From NCBI GenBank assembly GCA_017427165.1, contig JAFRTK010000112.1, positions 1 to 39,412 on the forward strand: 39,412 nt of DNA, given 5' to 3'. This DNA comes from Clostridia bacterium (GTDB lineage Bacteria > Bacillota > Clostridia > Christensenellales > Aristaeellaceae). Each line of letters starts with the position of its first letter. Position 1 is the first letter of the stretch. The position numbers and the translations under genes were made by a program. The notes below the pieces were generated by a model. That model was given only the letters and a program-made list of their open reading frames with translations, did no database searches and was not told the origin of the DNA. This document shows positions 16,758 through 24,538 of this stretch, one piece after another.

Positions 16758-17201
16758 TCAGCCGGCAGAAACGGAATTCATAATGGAATCGATCACTTCC
16801 ATGGCCGCAGCGTCATCCCCGTACCAGATAAAGTAGATGCTGACGTTATTGCCGGAGGAAACCCAGGAGTATACCATCCAGGGCCCCTGGCTGTCTGAAC
16901 CGCGGGCATAATTCATCCGGATTCCGTTGATTCTGACGCGGCCGGAGTCTTCCTCGCTTCCGGTAAGAACCTGGAAGGAATTGTCAGAACCGGCATAGGA
17001 AACATAGACAGCCATGTCCACGGAGCCATTGGAATAATGAAGCTCCAGCTCCGGATCATCCGCGGAGGACCTGGAGACCTTTGAAAAACTGTCCGGAAGC
17101 GTGAGTGAAAACCCGGCGGAACAGGACACCGTCTGCGCAGATGCGGAGACAACTCCCGCTACCAGCAGGACCGTGAGCAGCAGAGCAAACCATTTCTTCA
17201 T
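16758..17201 (-). CDS. small secreted protein of unknown function
   Basis: This 147-residue protein is not recognised. It opens with Met-Lys-Lys-Trp and a hydrophobic core, with a signal peptidase site near Ala-Ser-Ala at about 20-22. That leaves a mature domain of about 125 residues that looks like alternating beta strands with a C-terminal helix. No lipobox is evident. The layout, a secreted single domain with Leu-Thr-Leu-Pro-Asp-Ser-Phe near its start, recalls small stress-response lipoproteins and PsbP-like folds, but this is only a resemblance. It is monocistronic, with its own promoter at 17244-17272 and a GGGAGG site before the ATG. Confidence 0.8.
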   Translation of the reverse strand: MKKWFALLLTVLLVAGVVSASAQTVSCSAGFSLTLPDSFSKVSRSSADDPELELHYSNGSVDMAVYVSYAGSDNSFQVLTGSEEDSGRVRINGIRMNYARGSDSQGPWMVYSWVSSGNNVSIYFIWYGDDAAAMEVIDSIMNSVSAG

Positions 17202-17243
17202 CCGGAAAGCCTCCCATAAGTGATGCGTTCAATCATATAACGT

Positions 17244-17272
17244 ATCATAACCGAAAATCATTCCGGAATCAA
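17244..17272 (-). promoter_or_regulatory. promoter of the small secreted protein gene
   Basis: On the minus strand a TTGATT -35 box (17267-17272), a 17-base spacer and a TATGAT -10 box (17244-17249) are present. A perfect 10-bp palindrome, ATTCCGGAAT at 17260-17269, overlaps the -35 box. Confidence 0.6.
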
Positions 17273-17333
17273 TGAAAACTATAAATTTACCCATACATTC
17301 AACGGAATGCACCGGGCATGACGGACAAATAAA

Positions 17334-17347
17334 CAGACTTCAGTCTG
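17334..17347. repeat. palindrome CAGACT-TC-AGTCTG
   Basis: A perfect inverted repeat of six bases each side of a two-base centre lies about 80 bases upstream of a second palindrome that carries the same AGAC/GTCT half-sites. Confidence 0.5.
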
Positions 17348-17427
17348 GAAATAAGCGTGGAATTCCCTGCGGGCGTTGTACTTAAACGGTATGAAATATT
17401 ATTTTTCAAAACGGAATCGTTTGCATC

Positions 17428-17442
17428 CATAGACAGTCTATG
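17428..17442. promoter_or_regulatory. palindromic operator candidate over the -35 box
   Basis: CATAGAC-A-GTCTATG is a perfect 15-base palindrome. It covers the entire -35 hexamer of the promoter for the solute-binding protein gene, the position expected for a repressor site. Confidence 0.55.
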
Positions 17443-17458
17443 TTGAATATGTTATTAT
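17430..17458 (+). promoter_or_regulatory. promoter of the sensory module
   Basis: A TAGACA -35 box (17430-17435), a 17-base spacer and a TATTAT -10 box (17453-17458) lie 60 bases before the ATG at 17519. This is the only promoter I see for the three genes up to 23291. Confidence 0.7.
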
Positions 17459-17518
17459 TCTCATGTCACTATTTTCTTTATGCCATGTAACAATTGAATT
17501 CTCCGAGGTGATTCGTCA

Positions 17519-18448
17519 ATGAAGAAGCCGAGAATAAAGCAGATATTCGCAATGCTGATTGCGGCAGCTGTTTTATGCTTTTCCGGCGGAAGTGATTTCG
17601 GAGTGTGCGAAGGGTCCGTATATACTGTAAATGAATGGAATTATGTGGACAGTTCCATGGACGTGAGCGGCGGAATTCCGGAAGATGCTTCCGGTACGCT
17701 GGCCAGGATCCGGGAACGGGGCGTCCTTCGTGTGGCAACCGAGCCGTATTATCCTCCCCAGGAATTTATTGATCCGGCTTTTGACGGGCAGGACAAATAC
17801 AGGGGGGCCGATATGGAACTGGCCCGGCTGATTGCCGAGCGGATGGGGGTGGAACTCCAGATTTCCGGAATGGAATTCAGGGACGTACTGCCGGCAGTTG
17901 CCGGTGACGAATGCGACCTGGCCATTTCCGCCCTTTCATTTACCCCGGGACGCGCCTCTTCCCATACGATGTCCAAAGGATACTATTTTTCCGATATTCC
18001 CAAGACCGTGATCATCATCCGGGCGGCTGACGAAGCAGAAATCAAATCGGTTGAAGACCTGGCCGGGAAGACACTGGCGGCCCAGCAGGGATCCCTGCAG
18101 GAGGCGGTGATGGCTGCAGGAGTGTATGTTTACAAGGAATTCCGCCGCATGTCGCAGGTTCAGGAAGTATACAGCGCTGTTGCGCGGGGAAATGCAGATG
18201 CCGGCGCCGTGGACGCGGAAACCGCGATTGAGTACCTGGAAAACAATCCGCAGGACGGCCTAATGATTGTTCCCGGGATCGAGTTCCCGCTGCGGTATGA
18301 ATACCTGGGTGACCGGATTGCGGCCCGGAACGGGGAATACCAGCTGATTGCCTTTGTGAACGGTGTGATTGACGAAGTGCTGGAAAACCAGATGTATGAT
18401 GAATGGATCGCAGAAGCCCGGCAGCGTGCCCGGGAGCTTGGAATGTAA
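17519..18448 (+). CDS. family 3 solute-binding protein of a sensory module
   Basis: This 309-residue exported protein has a signal peptide in the first 30 residues and an amino-acid-type periplasmic binding protein fold (SBP family 3) from about residue 58. Markers are Gly-Val-Leu-Arg-Val-Ala-Thr near 68-74, Gly-Ala-Asp-Met-Glu-Leu-Ala near 99, and Cys-Asp-Leu-Ala-Ile-Ser near 138. Others are Leu-Ala-Gly-Lys-Thr-Leu-Ala near 181 and a Tyr-Asp-Glu-Trp near the end. Usually such proteins feed an ABC permease, but no permease or ATPase gene follows. The next gene, 15 bases on, is a large receptor. A role as the ligand-binding arm of that receptor is therefore inferred. GAGGTG before the ATG is the ribosome binding site. 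No standard lipobox is present, so how it stays at the membrane is unclear. Confidence 0.9.
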   Translation: MKKPRIKQIFAMLIAAAVLCFSGGSDFGVCEGSVYTVNEWNYVDSSMDVSGGIPEDASGTLARIRERGVLRVATEPYYPPQEFIDPAFDGQDKYRGADMELARLIAERMGVELQISGMEFRDVLPAVAGDECDLAISALSFTPGRASSHTMSKGYYFSDIPKTVIIIRAADEAEIKSVEDLAGKTLAAQQGSLQEAVMAAGVYVYKEFRRMSQVQEVYSAVARGNADAGAVDAETAIEYLENNPQDGLMIVPGIEFPLRYEYLGDRIAARNGEYQLIAFVNGVIDEVLENQMYDEWIAEARQRARELGM

Positions 18449-18463
18449 GCGGAGGGAACAGGT

Positions 18464-21400
18464 ATGAAAAAATGGAAATTTCCCCTGTTCTGTATCTGGA
18501 TTGTCATCTGCCTGATGCTGAATTACGGCGGGCGGATGCTTTCCATCCACCTGAGCCTTCCGGTATGGCTGGATTCCCTTGGGACCGTGCTCTGCGCCTA
18601 TGTTGCAGGACCGCTGTGCGGCGCGATGGTCGGCCTGACTACCAACCTGGTCTTCTATGTAACAATCGGATATAATTGGGTTTACGGCCTCATCAGCATC
18701 CTGATTGCTGTGATTGTCGGTATTGCAGCCCACCGGAAACGGATGGATGACCTGTTCGGCATCATGACGGTGGGCGGTATCATGGCGCTTGCCTGTACAG
18801 CCGCCTGTGTCCCACTGAACTATTTCATGAACGATGGCAGTACCGGAAACATCTGGGGTGATGCCGTGATCGGATACCTGCGGGAGCTTTCGATGCCGGA
18901 TGTGCTGTGCCTGTCGATCGGACAGCTGTATGTGGAAATGCTGGACAAGCTGCTGATCATGCTGCTGCTGTACATTGCCGTATTGATTTCCGGAATTCCG
19001 AAAATCCGGCGGATCCTGCAGGAGATCAAGGTGGTCCGGCGGAAGGCAGCGGCCGGCGGGGAAAAAGCCGCGAAGGCGCTGGCCCTGATTATCGCTGCCG
19101 GAATCTGCATGGCCGGAATGCCGGCAGAGGTGCAGGCGGACGCGGAGAAAACCGAATTCAACGACTATGTTCAGACGATCTATTCCAGTACCAACGGACT
19201 GCCGTGCGGGGAAGCGAATGACATCGCGCAGACCAATGACGGCATCCTGTGGATCGGCACCTATGCCGGACTGTACCGCTACAACGGACGGGAATTCCGC
19301 TGGATGGACTATGAATCCGTCCGGAACGTGAACTCCCTGTATGTGGATGAGGAAGGCCGGCTATGGATCGGGACCAATGACAACGGCCTGTCCATTGCGA
19401 TCAACGAACAGATTGTGAATGTGATTGACCAGGCGCGCGGGCTTCCGAGCAATTCCGTGCGGGATATCGTCTGCAGTTCGGACGGATACTACTATATCGG
19501 CACCACCAACAGCCTGCAGGTGCTGACAATGAATTACGGGCTGCGGCAGGTGAATACGCTGACGGAAATCTATTATGCCGATGACATGGACGCGGACAGG
19601 GAAGGCCATGTCGCAACGGTGACGTCAGGCGGCACGCTGTACCTGCTGCAGGGAGGGACCGTGCTTTCCTCCCGGCAGATGACAGACGGGAAAACGGTGT
19701 TTAAAAGCTGTGAGTTTGATACAAACGGACACCTGCTGGCCGCGACCACGGGACATGAGATCTATGAATTTGATATCAGCCGGGGCTGGTTTGACGACAT
19801 CGGCGTGATTCCCACCGGCACACTGGAAAGCATCAAGGATATCGACCGGATGGATACCGGTGAGCTTCTGGTCACCGCGGACAACGGTGTCGGGGTGATC
19901 CGGCAGGACGGCACTTTTGAGCAGATCAATACGAATGAATTCAACAATTCCATTGACAAGGTTATGGAGGATTACCAGGGGAACCTGTGGTTTACGTCCT
20001 CCCGGCTGGGACTGCTGCGGCTGGCACCGTCTGATTTCCGGGATATATACACCACGGTGGGGATGGAAAACCGGGTGGTGAATACGACCGCCCTGTGGCA
20101 GGGAACCTATTATTTCGGTACAGACAAAGGACTGGACGCGGTGGACCCTGCGTGCCGGAACCGGATTACGAACGAACTGACACAACAGATGGAGGGATCC
20201 CGGATCCGGTGCATGATCACCGATTCGAATAACCATCTGTGGATCTGCACCTACAATAACGGACTGTTCGAGGTGGAACCGGACGGCACCCAGCACCAGT
20301 ACAGCGGGATCACTGCCGGATTCGGCAACCGTGCGCGGGTGGTGACAGAGCTGACGGACGGAACCATCCTGGCGGCCGGGGATACAGGAATCATCTATAT
20401 CCGGGACCACCAGATCACCCACCGGATCATGTATTCCAGCGGGATGATCCATTCGATGATCCTGACGCTGGTGGAAATGGACAACGGGATTGTACTGGCC
20501 GGAACGGACGGAAACGGGATTGCGGTACTGCGGGACGGAAGGGCGGAGCGCATGCTGACCCGCGCGGACGGACTCGGCTCCGAGGTGGTCCTGCGGATGG
20601 TCCGGGATCCGGAAAACGGCGGAGTTTTTATTGTGACCAGCAACGGGCTGTGCTACATGGACACGGATGCATCCATCCGGAAGCTGGACAATTTCCCGTA
20701 CTTCAACAATTATGATATATGGATCGGCGAAAACGGTTCCCTGTTTGTGATGTCCAGCGCCGGTATTTATGTGGTGAACCGTAGTGAACTGCTGAGCGGA
20801 CGGGAGGAGATCAGCTACGAGCTGCTGGATTCCCGGCGCGGGCTGAACAGCTCTCTGACCGCGAATTCCTGGACCTATTTCAATGAGGCTGCCAACGAAC
20901 TGTTCCTTGCGTGCGACACAGGCGTATTTGTGATCAATACCGCGAAATATTCCGCGGACAGCCAGACATACCGCATGAGTGTGCCATCGGTCCGGATGGA
21001 CGGTGTCATCCACCGGATGGAGCGGGGGATGCCGCTGACAATCGGCCGGGGTGTCCGAAAGCTGGAGCTGTATCCGGAAGTGGTAAACTATACCATCCAG
21101 GATCCGAATGTGGGATACAAGCTGGAGGGATTTGACCGGGAATGGACGATTATTCCGCAGAACAGCCTCGGGACGATTACTTATACCAACCTGCCGGACG
21201 GGAATTACAATTTCCGGCTGGCGGTATTTGACAGCAACCAGGAGAGTATCCTGGCGGAACGTTCCTACGAAATCATTAAGGATATGGAACTGCAGGACCG
21301 GCCCGGTTTCATTGCATACCTGCTGACCATTCCCATGTTTACGGTCGGCTGGCTGACCTGGCTGTACTTCAAACGCCGGAACCAGCGGATTGAGCGGGAA

Positions 21401-22090
21401 CTGGCGGAAGCCAACCGCCGGGTTGAGATGGGCAAACAGACCGTGGCTGCCATTGCGAAAGCGGTGGACGCCAAGGATGAGCGCACCGGAGGCCACAGCC
21501 AGCGTGTCGCGGAATATTCCCGGCTGATTGCCAAAGCGTGCGGGATGAACAAGGACGAATGCCAGGAAGTGGAGTGGGCGGCAAAGCTGCACGATATCGG
21601 CAAGATCGCAATTCCGGATGCCATCCTGAACAAGGACGGCCGCCTGACGGACGAGGAATACGCGCGCATGAAATCCCATACACTGGAAGGAGCGGAAATC
21701 CTGAAGGATTTCACGCTGCTCAAGCATGTGACGGAAGGCGCTGAATTCCACCATGAACGGCCGGACGGAAAAGGATATCCGCGGGGCCTGAAGGGGGAGG
21801 AAATTCCCGTATACGCCCGGATTATCGGCGTGGCCGACGCCTTTGACGCGATGACCGCCACCCGCGTCTACCGGAAGCAGATGGACTTCAGCTATGTACT
21901 TGGTGAACTGGAAAAAGGCCGGGGCACCCAGTTTGATCCGAAATATGTGGATATCCTGCTGAACCTGATTCATACCCGGGAAATCGATATCAACAAGATG
22001 TACGGGATTCCGATGGACGAAAGCACACAGGGAACTCCCGCGGAGAATGCCGGAAGCCCGGCAGGGACTCCGCAGGGAAAGGAGGCATGA
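18464..22090 (+). CDS. receptor: ECF S-like membrane domain, beta-propeller, Y_Y_Y, HD-GYP
   Basis: This 1208-residue protein joins four parts. Residues 1-185 are a membrane domain with about five or six helices; Trp-Leu-Asp-Ser-Leu-Gly-Thr-Val and the following Gly-Pro-Leu-Cys-Gly-Ala-Met-Val-Gly resemble ECF transporter S components. A further hydrophobic stretch at 203-220 leads outside. Residues 228-820 are repeated Leu-Trp-Ile-Gly-Thr blades of a two-component-regulator propeller, followed by a Y_Y_Y domain at about 865-925. A membrane helix at about 949-970 leads to a cytoplasmic HD-GYP domain at about 996-1180, with Leu-His-Asp-Ile-Gly-Lys near 1040 and His-His-Glu-Arg-Pro-Asp-Gly-Lys-Gly-Tyr-Pro near 1096. 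HD-GYP enzymes hydrolyse cyclic-di-GMP, and the key residues are intact. I infer that an external ligand controls this activity. A GGAGGGAAC site precedes the ATG. Confidence 0.92.
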   Translation: MKKWKFPLFCIWIVICLMLNYGGRMLSIHLSLPVWLDSLGTVLCAYVAGPLCGAMVGLTTNLVFYVTIGYNWVYGLISILIAVIVGIAAHRKRMDDLFGIMTVGGIMALACTAACVPLNYFMNDGSTGNIWGDAVIGYLRELSMPDVLCLSIGQLYVEMLDKLLIMLLLYIAVLISGIPKIRRILQEIKVVRRKAAAGGEKAAKALALIIAAGICMAGMPAEVQADAEKTEFNDYVQTIYSSTNGLPCGEANDIAQTNDGILWIGTYAGLYRYNGREFRWMDYESVRNVNSLYVDEEGRLWIGTNDNGLSIAINEQIVNVIDQARGLPSNSVRDIVCSSDGYYYIGTTNSLQVLTMNYGLRQVNTLTEIYYADDMDADREGHVATVTSGGTLYLLQGGTVLSSRQMTDGKTVFKSCEFDTNGHLLAATTGHEIYEFDISRGWFDDIGVIPTGTLESIKDIDRMDTGELLVTADNGVGVIRQDGTFEQINTNEFNNSIDKVMEDYQGNLWFTSSRLGLLRLAPSDFRDIYTTVGMENRVVNTTALWQGTYYFGTDKGLDAVDPACRNRITNELTQQMEGSRIRCMITDSNNHLWICTYNNGLFEVEPDGTQHQYSGITAGFGNRARVVTELTDGTILAAGDTGIIYIRDHQITHRIMYSSGMIHSMILTLVEMDNGIVLAGTDGNGIAVLRDGRAERMLTRADGLGSEVVLRMVRDPENGGVFIVTSNGLCYMDTDASIRKLDNFPYFNNYDIWIGENGSLFVMSSAGIYVVNRSELLSGREEISYELLDSRRGLNSSLTANSWTYFNEAANELFLACDTGVFVINTAKYSADSQTYRMSVPSVRMDGVIHRMERGMPLTIGRGVRKLELYPEVVNYTIQDPNVGYKLEGFDREWTIIPQNSLGTITYTNLPDGNYNFRLAVFDSNQESILAERSYEIIKDMELQDRPGFIAYLLTIPMFTVGWLTWLYFKRRNQRIERELAEANRRVEMGKQTVAAIAKAVDAKDERTGGHSQRVAEYSRLIAKACGMNKDECQEVEWAAKLHDIGKIAIPDAILNKDGRLTDEEYARMKSHTLEGAEILKDFTLLKHVTEGAEFHHERPDGKGYPRGLKGEEIPVYARIIGVADAFDAMTATRVYRKQMDFSYVLGELEKGRGTQFDPKYVDILLNLIHTREIDINKMYGIPMDESTQGTPAENAGSPAGTPQGKEA

Positions 22091-22094
22091 CGCC

Positions 22095-23291
22095 ATGAAA
22101 AAGAGGTATTATGCCGCAACGGCTCTCATCTGTATCCTGATGCTGCTGGCGTTCGCGCTGGCATCCGGCTATTTCACGCGGACCAGCCCGGACAACTCCA
22201 TGGCAGTCGGTTTTATCTATTCAGAAGATGAAAGCACACCCTATACATATAATTTCACCCAGGGACAGCGGGCACTGGCGGAGCAGTACGGCCGCCGCGT
22301 CCGGATCCTGGTGCAGAGCAATGTGCACGGCAGGGAGGCGGAGGAACCGATCCGCGACCTGATCCGGAAGGGATGCCGGCTGATATTTATCAATGTGGAT
22401 ACGGAAGCAGCCGCGCAGCTGTGCGCGGAATATCCGGATGTCCAGTTTTGCCAGGTATCCCTGCCGGGAATTGATCCGAAGGAACTGCCGGAGAATTACC
22501 ATACCTTCAACGGGGAAATCTACCAGGCCCGGTATGTCGCCGGCGTGGCCGCAGGAATGAAGCTCCGGGCCCTGATGGACGCGGGGGATATCCGCCCGGA
22601 GGACGCAAAGGTCGGATATGTGGCAGCCAACAACAGCGCGGAGGTTGTGTCGGGCTATACGGCATTTATCCTCGGAGTGCGGGCGGCAGCTCCGGAAGCG
22701 GTGATGCGGGTTCGCTATACGGGAAGCTGGAGCAATTACAGCGTGGAAAAGAACGTTGCCCGGCAGCTGATTGAAGAGGGATGTATTGTGATTTCCCAGC
22801 ACACCAATACCATTGCACCGGCGATTGCGTGTGAGGAAGCCGCTGCGAAGGGGAACCGGGTGTATCATGTCGGGTATCACCAGAGCATGATGGACGTTGC
22901 GCCATCCACCGCGCTGGTCAGCCTGCGGACCAACTGGACCCCCTACATTCTCAGCGCAACGGAAGCGGTAATGAACGGGCATACGATTGAGAGCGTTGTC
23001 CCCGGACATGTCCACGGGCGGGATATCAGCGCCGGATTTGACCAGAACTGGGTACAGCTGCTGGAACTGAACAAGCAGCTTGCGGCCCCCGGTACCGAGG
23101 ACCGGCTGAACCGGGTCATCGATTCCCTGAAAAAAGGGAAGACGGAAGTGTTCCGCGGGAACTATACCGGCGTGAATCCGGATGAACCGGCGGACACAAT
23201 CGACCTGAAGGCGGGATACCGGGAAAACAAGTCGTCTTCCGCACCGTCCTTCCGGTATATCCTGCAGGATATCATCATGGAAGAAAACTGA
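22095..23291 (+). CDS. BMP family (PnrA-like) substrate-binding protein
   Basis: This 398-residue protein belongs to the Bmp/PnrA family, whose known members bind purine nucleosides outside the cell. The N-terminus is a basic tip and one long hydrophobic helix (about 7-25) with no lipobox cysteine, so it is probably membrane-anchored or cleaved after Ala-Leu-Ala-Ser. The fold follows with Val-Gly-Phe-Ile-Tyr near 38, Tyr-Asn-Phe-Thr-Gln-Gly near 52, and Val-Gly-Tyr-Val-Ala-Ala-Asn near 174. His-Thr-Asn-Thr lies near 236 and His-Val-Gly-Tyr-His-Gln near 257. The start at 22095 has a GGAGG site nine bases upstream; an earlier in-frame start lacks one. It lies four bases past the receptor's stop. 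No ABC permease or ATPase follows, which points to sensing rather than uptake. Confidence 0.88.
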   Translation: MKKRYYAATALICILMLLAFALASGYFTRTSPDNSMAVGFIYSEDESTPYTYNFTQGQRALAEQYGRRVRILVQSNVHGREAEEPIRDLIRKGCRLIFINVDTEAAAQLCAEYPDVQFCQVSLPGIDPKELPENYHTFNGEIYQARYVAGVAAGMKLRALMDAGDIRPEDAKVGYVAANNSAEVVSGYTAFILGVRAAAPEAVMRVRYTGSWSNYSVEKNVARQLIEEGCIVISQHTNTIAPAIACEEAAAKGNRVYHVGYHQSMMDVAPSTALVSLRTNWTPYILSATEAVMNGHTIESVVPGHVHGRDISAGFDQNWVQLLELNKQLAAPGTEDRLNRVIDSLKKGKTEVFRGNYTGVNPDEPADTIDLKAGYRENKSSSAPSFRYILQDIIMEEN

Positions 23292-23319
23292 AACCCGGTG
23301 CGGGAAACAGTCGAAATAT

Positions 23320-23350
23320 GCGGTATCCGGATTTCCCGGATACCGCTTTT
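23320..23350 (+). terminator. terminator of the sensory module
   Basis: A perfect 11-bp stem (23320-23330 with 23336-23346) has a five-base loop and is followed by TTTT. It closes the three-gene transcript. Confidence 0.85.
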
Positions 23351-23394
23351 CAGTCCCTGAATGTTACAAAATGAAACAAATTATAAATAAAGTG

Positions 23395-23423
23395 TTGACA
23401 ATTGAAACATTATATGGTAGAAT
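23395..23423 (+). promoter_or_regulatory. promoter of the S24 repressor gene
   Basis: A perfect TTGACA -35 box (23395-23400), a 17-base spacer and a TAGAAT -10 box (23418-23423) are present. TGAAACA occurs twice, at about 23372-23378 and 23403-23409, once upstream of and once inside the promoter, and could be the repressor's own half-sites. Confidence 0.75.
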
Positions 23424-23446
23424 CCAGACCGTAAGAGGTGAATGGC

Positions 23447-24196
23447 ATGAATTACGCAGAGGTTATCCGAACACGGCGAACCGCCCTGGGAATGAACCAG
23501 GCTGAGCTGGCGGAGAAAACAGGCGTCAGCCGGAACACCGTTGCCGGATGGGAGACCGGCCATTCACGGCCGGATCCGGATACGATCCCGAGGCTGTGCG
23601 ACGCGCTGCGGATTTCGATCAACCGGTTCTTCGGACGGGAATCGAAACGGACGGAAGCAGAGCAGAAAATCCTTTCCCTGTTCGCCTCGCTGGAAAGCGG
23701 GGATCGGCAGGTGATTCTCTGGCAGATGGAAGCCCTCCGGGACCGGCGGGCGGCCCAGCGGGCCTCCGAAGAGGCAGTTCCGCCCAAGGTGGTTTCCCTG
23801 TTCATGAACGACCTGGGAGCCGCGGCCGGATTCGGCGCCGCGCTGGGAGAAGCCCAGGGAGAACGGATTACCCTGCTGGCGGATCCGGAAACGGAGCGGG
23901 CAGATGAAGTGATCACCGTATGCGGCAACAGTATGGAACCCACGTACATGGACGGGGACCGGGTACTGGTGGAGCATACCGGACATCTCCGTTACGGGGA
24001 AATCGGCATCTTCCTGGTGGATAACGAAGGATACATCAAGGAGTACCGGGAAGACGGACTGCATTCCCACAATCCCGCATACCGGACGATGACCTTCCGG
24101 GAAGACCAGCCGGTACGCTGTATCGGCCGGGTAATCGGGAAATTGAAGGACAGCCAGATCCCCACGAAAAGCCAGCTGCGGATGCTGGACAAATGA
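23447..24196 (+). CDS. LexA/CI-type repressor: HTH plus S24 self-cleavage domain
   Basis: This 249-residue regulator has an N-terminal Cro/CI helix-turn-helix (about 6-58, with Met-Asn-Gln-Ala-Glu-Leu-Ala and Val-Ser-Arg-Asn-Thr-Val). A C-terminal S24 peptidase domain follows. Ser162 in Cys-Gly-Asn-Ser-Met-Glu-Pro and Lys198 in Tyr-Ile-Lys-Glu-Tyr are the expected catalytic pair, 36 residues apart. Ala127-Gly128 is a fitting self-cleavage site just ahead of the domain. Such proteins are inactivated by RecA-stimulated self-cleavage in the SOS response, or act as phage-type repressors. No prophage genes surround it. The start at 23447 has an AGAGGTG site; the GTG at 23438 is part of that site and was not used. 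It probably regulates itself and the small gene that follows. Confidence 0.92.
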   Translation: MNYAEVIRTRRTALGMNQAELAEKTGVSRNTVAGWETGHSRPDPDTIPRLCDALRISINRFFGRESKRTEAEQKILSLFASLESGDRQVILWQMEALRDRRAAQRASEEAVPPKVVSLFMNDLGAAAGFGAALGEAQGERITLLADPETERADEVITVCGNSMEPTYMDGDRVLVEHTGHLRYGEIGIFLVDNEGYIKEYREDGLHSHNPAYRTMTFREDQPVRCIGRVIGKLKDSQIPTKSQLRMLDK

Positions 24197-24223
24197 GACG
24201 CTGAACAAATGGAGGAAAGATAT

Positions 24224-24472
24224 ATGAAAATGATGAACGCGGCAACGATCAAGGCCATCAACCAGGCACTGCTCTTCAATTCCAAGGAGCCGTACGAGCG
24301 TCCGGAAGTCCGCCCGTGGCAGTATGTACAGATGGAATATACGCGGGTCGGAATGCCGGTCCCCGCACGTACCCCCGAGTTCGAAACCGTTGATGACGCA
24401 CAGATCTGGATGTGCCTGGACCGGGAATACAACAACCGCCTTCGCGAAGTATCCTACGCTGCTGCGGTATAA
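24224..24472 (+). CDS. small protein of unknown function behind the repressor
   Basis: This 82-residue protein is not recognised. The ATG at 24224 follows a GGAGGAAAG site; an earlier in-frame ATG overlaps that site and is less likely. The protein has no signal peptide or membrane helix and carries several aromatic residues (two Tyr-Glu pairs and Trp-Gln-Tyr near 33). It starts 27 bases after the repressor stop and shares its promoter and terminator. The pairing suggests it is either the effector released by the repressor's cleavage or a modulator of it. That is inference from context only. Confidence 0.75.
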   Translation: MKMMNAATIKAINQALLFNSKEPYERPEVRPWQYVQMEYTRVGMPVPARTPEFETVDDAQIWMCLDREYNNRLREVSYAAAV

Positions 24473-24493
24473 CTGCGGCGACCGGGAAACACA

Positions 24494-24528
24494 GAAAAAG
24501 AGGAGCACCGGATGGTGCTCCTCTTTTA
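24494..24528. terminator. bidirectional terminator
   Basis: A perfect 14-bp stem (24496-24509 with 24514-24527) has a GGAT loop. A and T runs form the stem ends, so it serves both the repressor pair and the convergent secreted protein gene. Confidence 0.85.
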
Positions 24529-24538
24529 TGAACCGGGA

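Larger units (their letters stand above)
17202..17518. other. 317-base intergenic region with two divergent promoters
   Basis: No gene is seen here. The region is much more AT-rich than its surroundings. It holds the promoter of the small secreted protein gene on the left and the promoter of the sensory module on the right. It also holds two palindromes with AGAC/GTCT half-sites, at 17334-17347 and 17428-17442. Confidence 0.7.

Noticed and set aside
19625-22096. An 823-codon open frame on the minus strand
   Set aside because: It is antisense to the propeller and HD-GYP coding sequence; its composition is that of a shadow frame.
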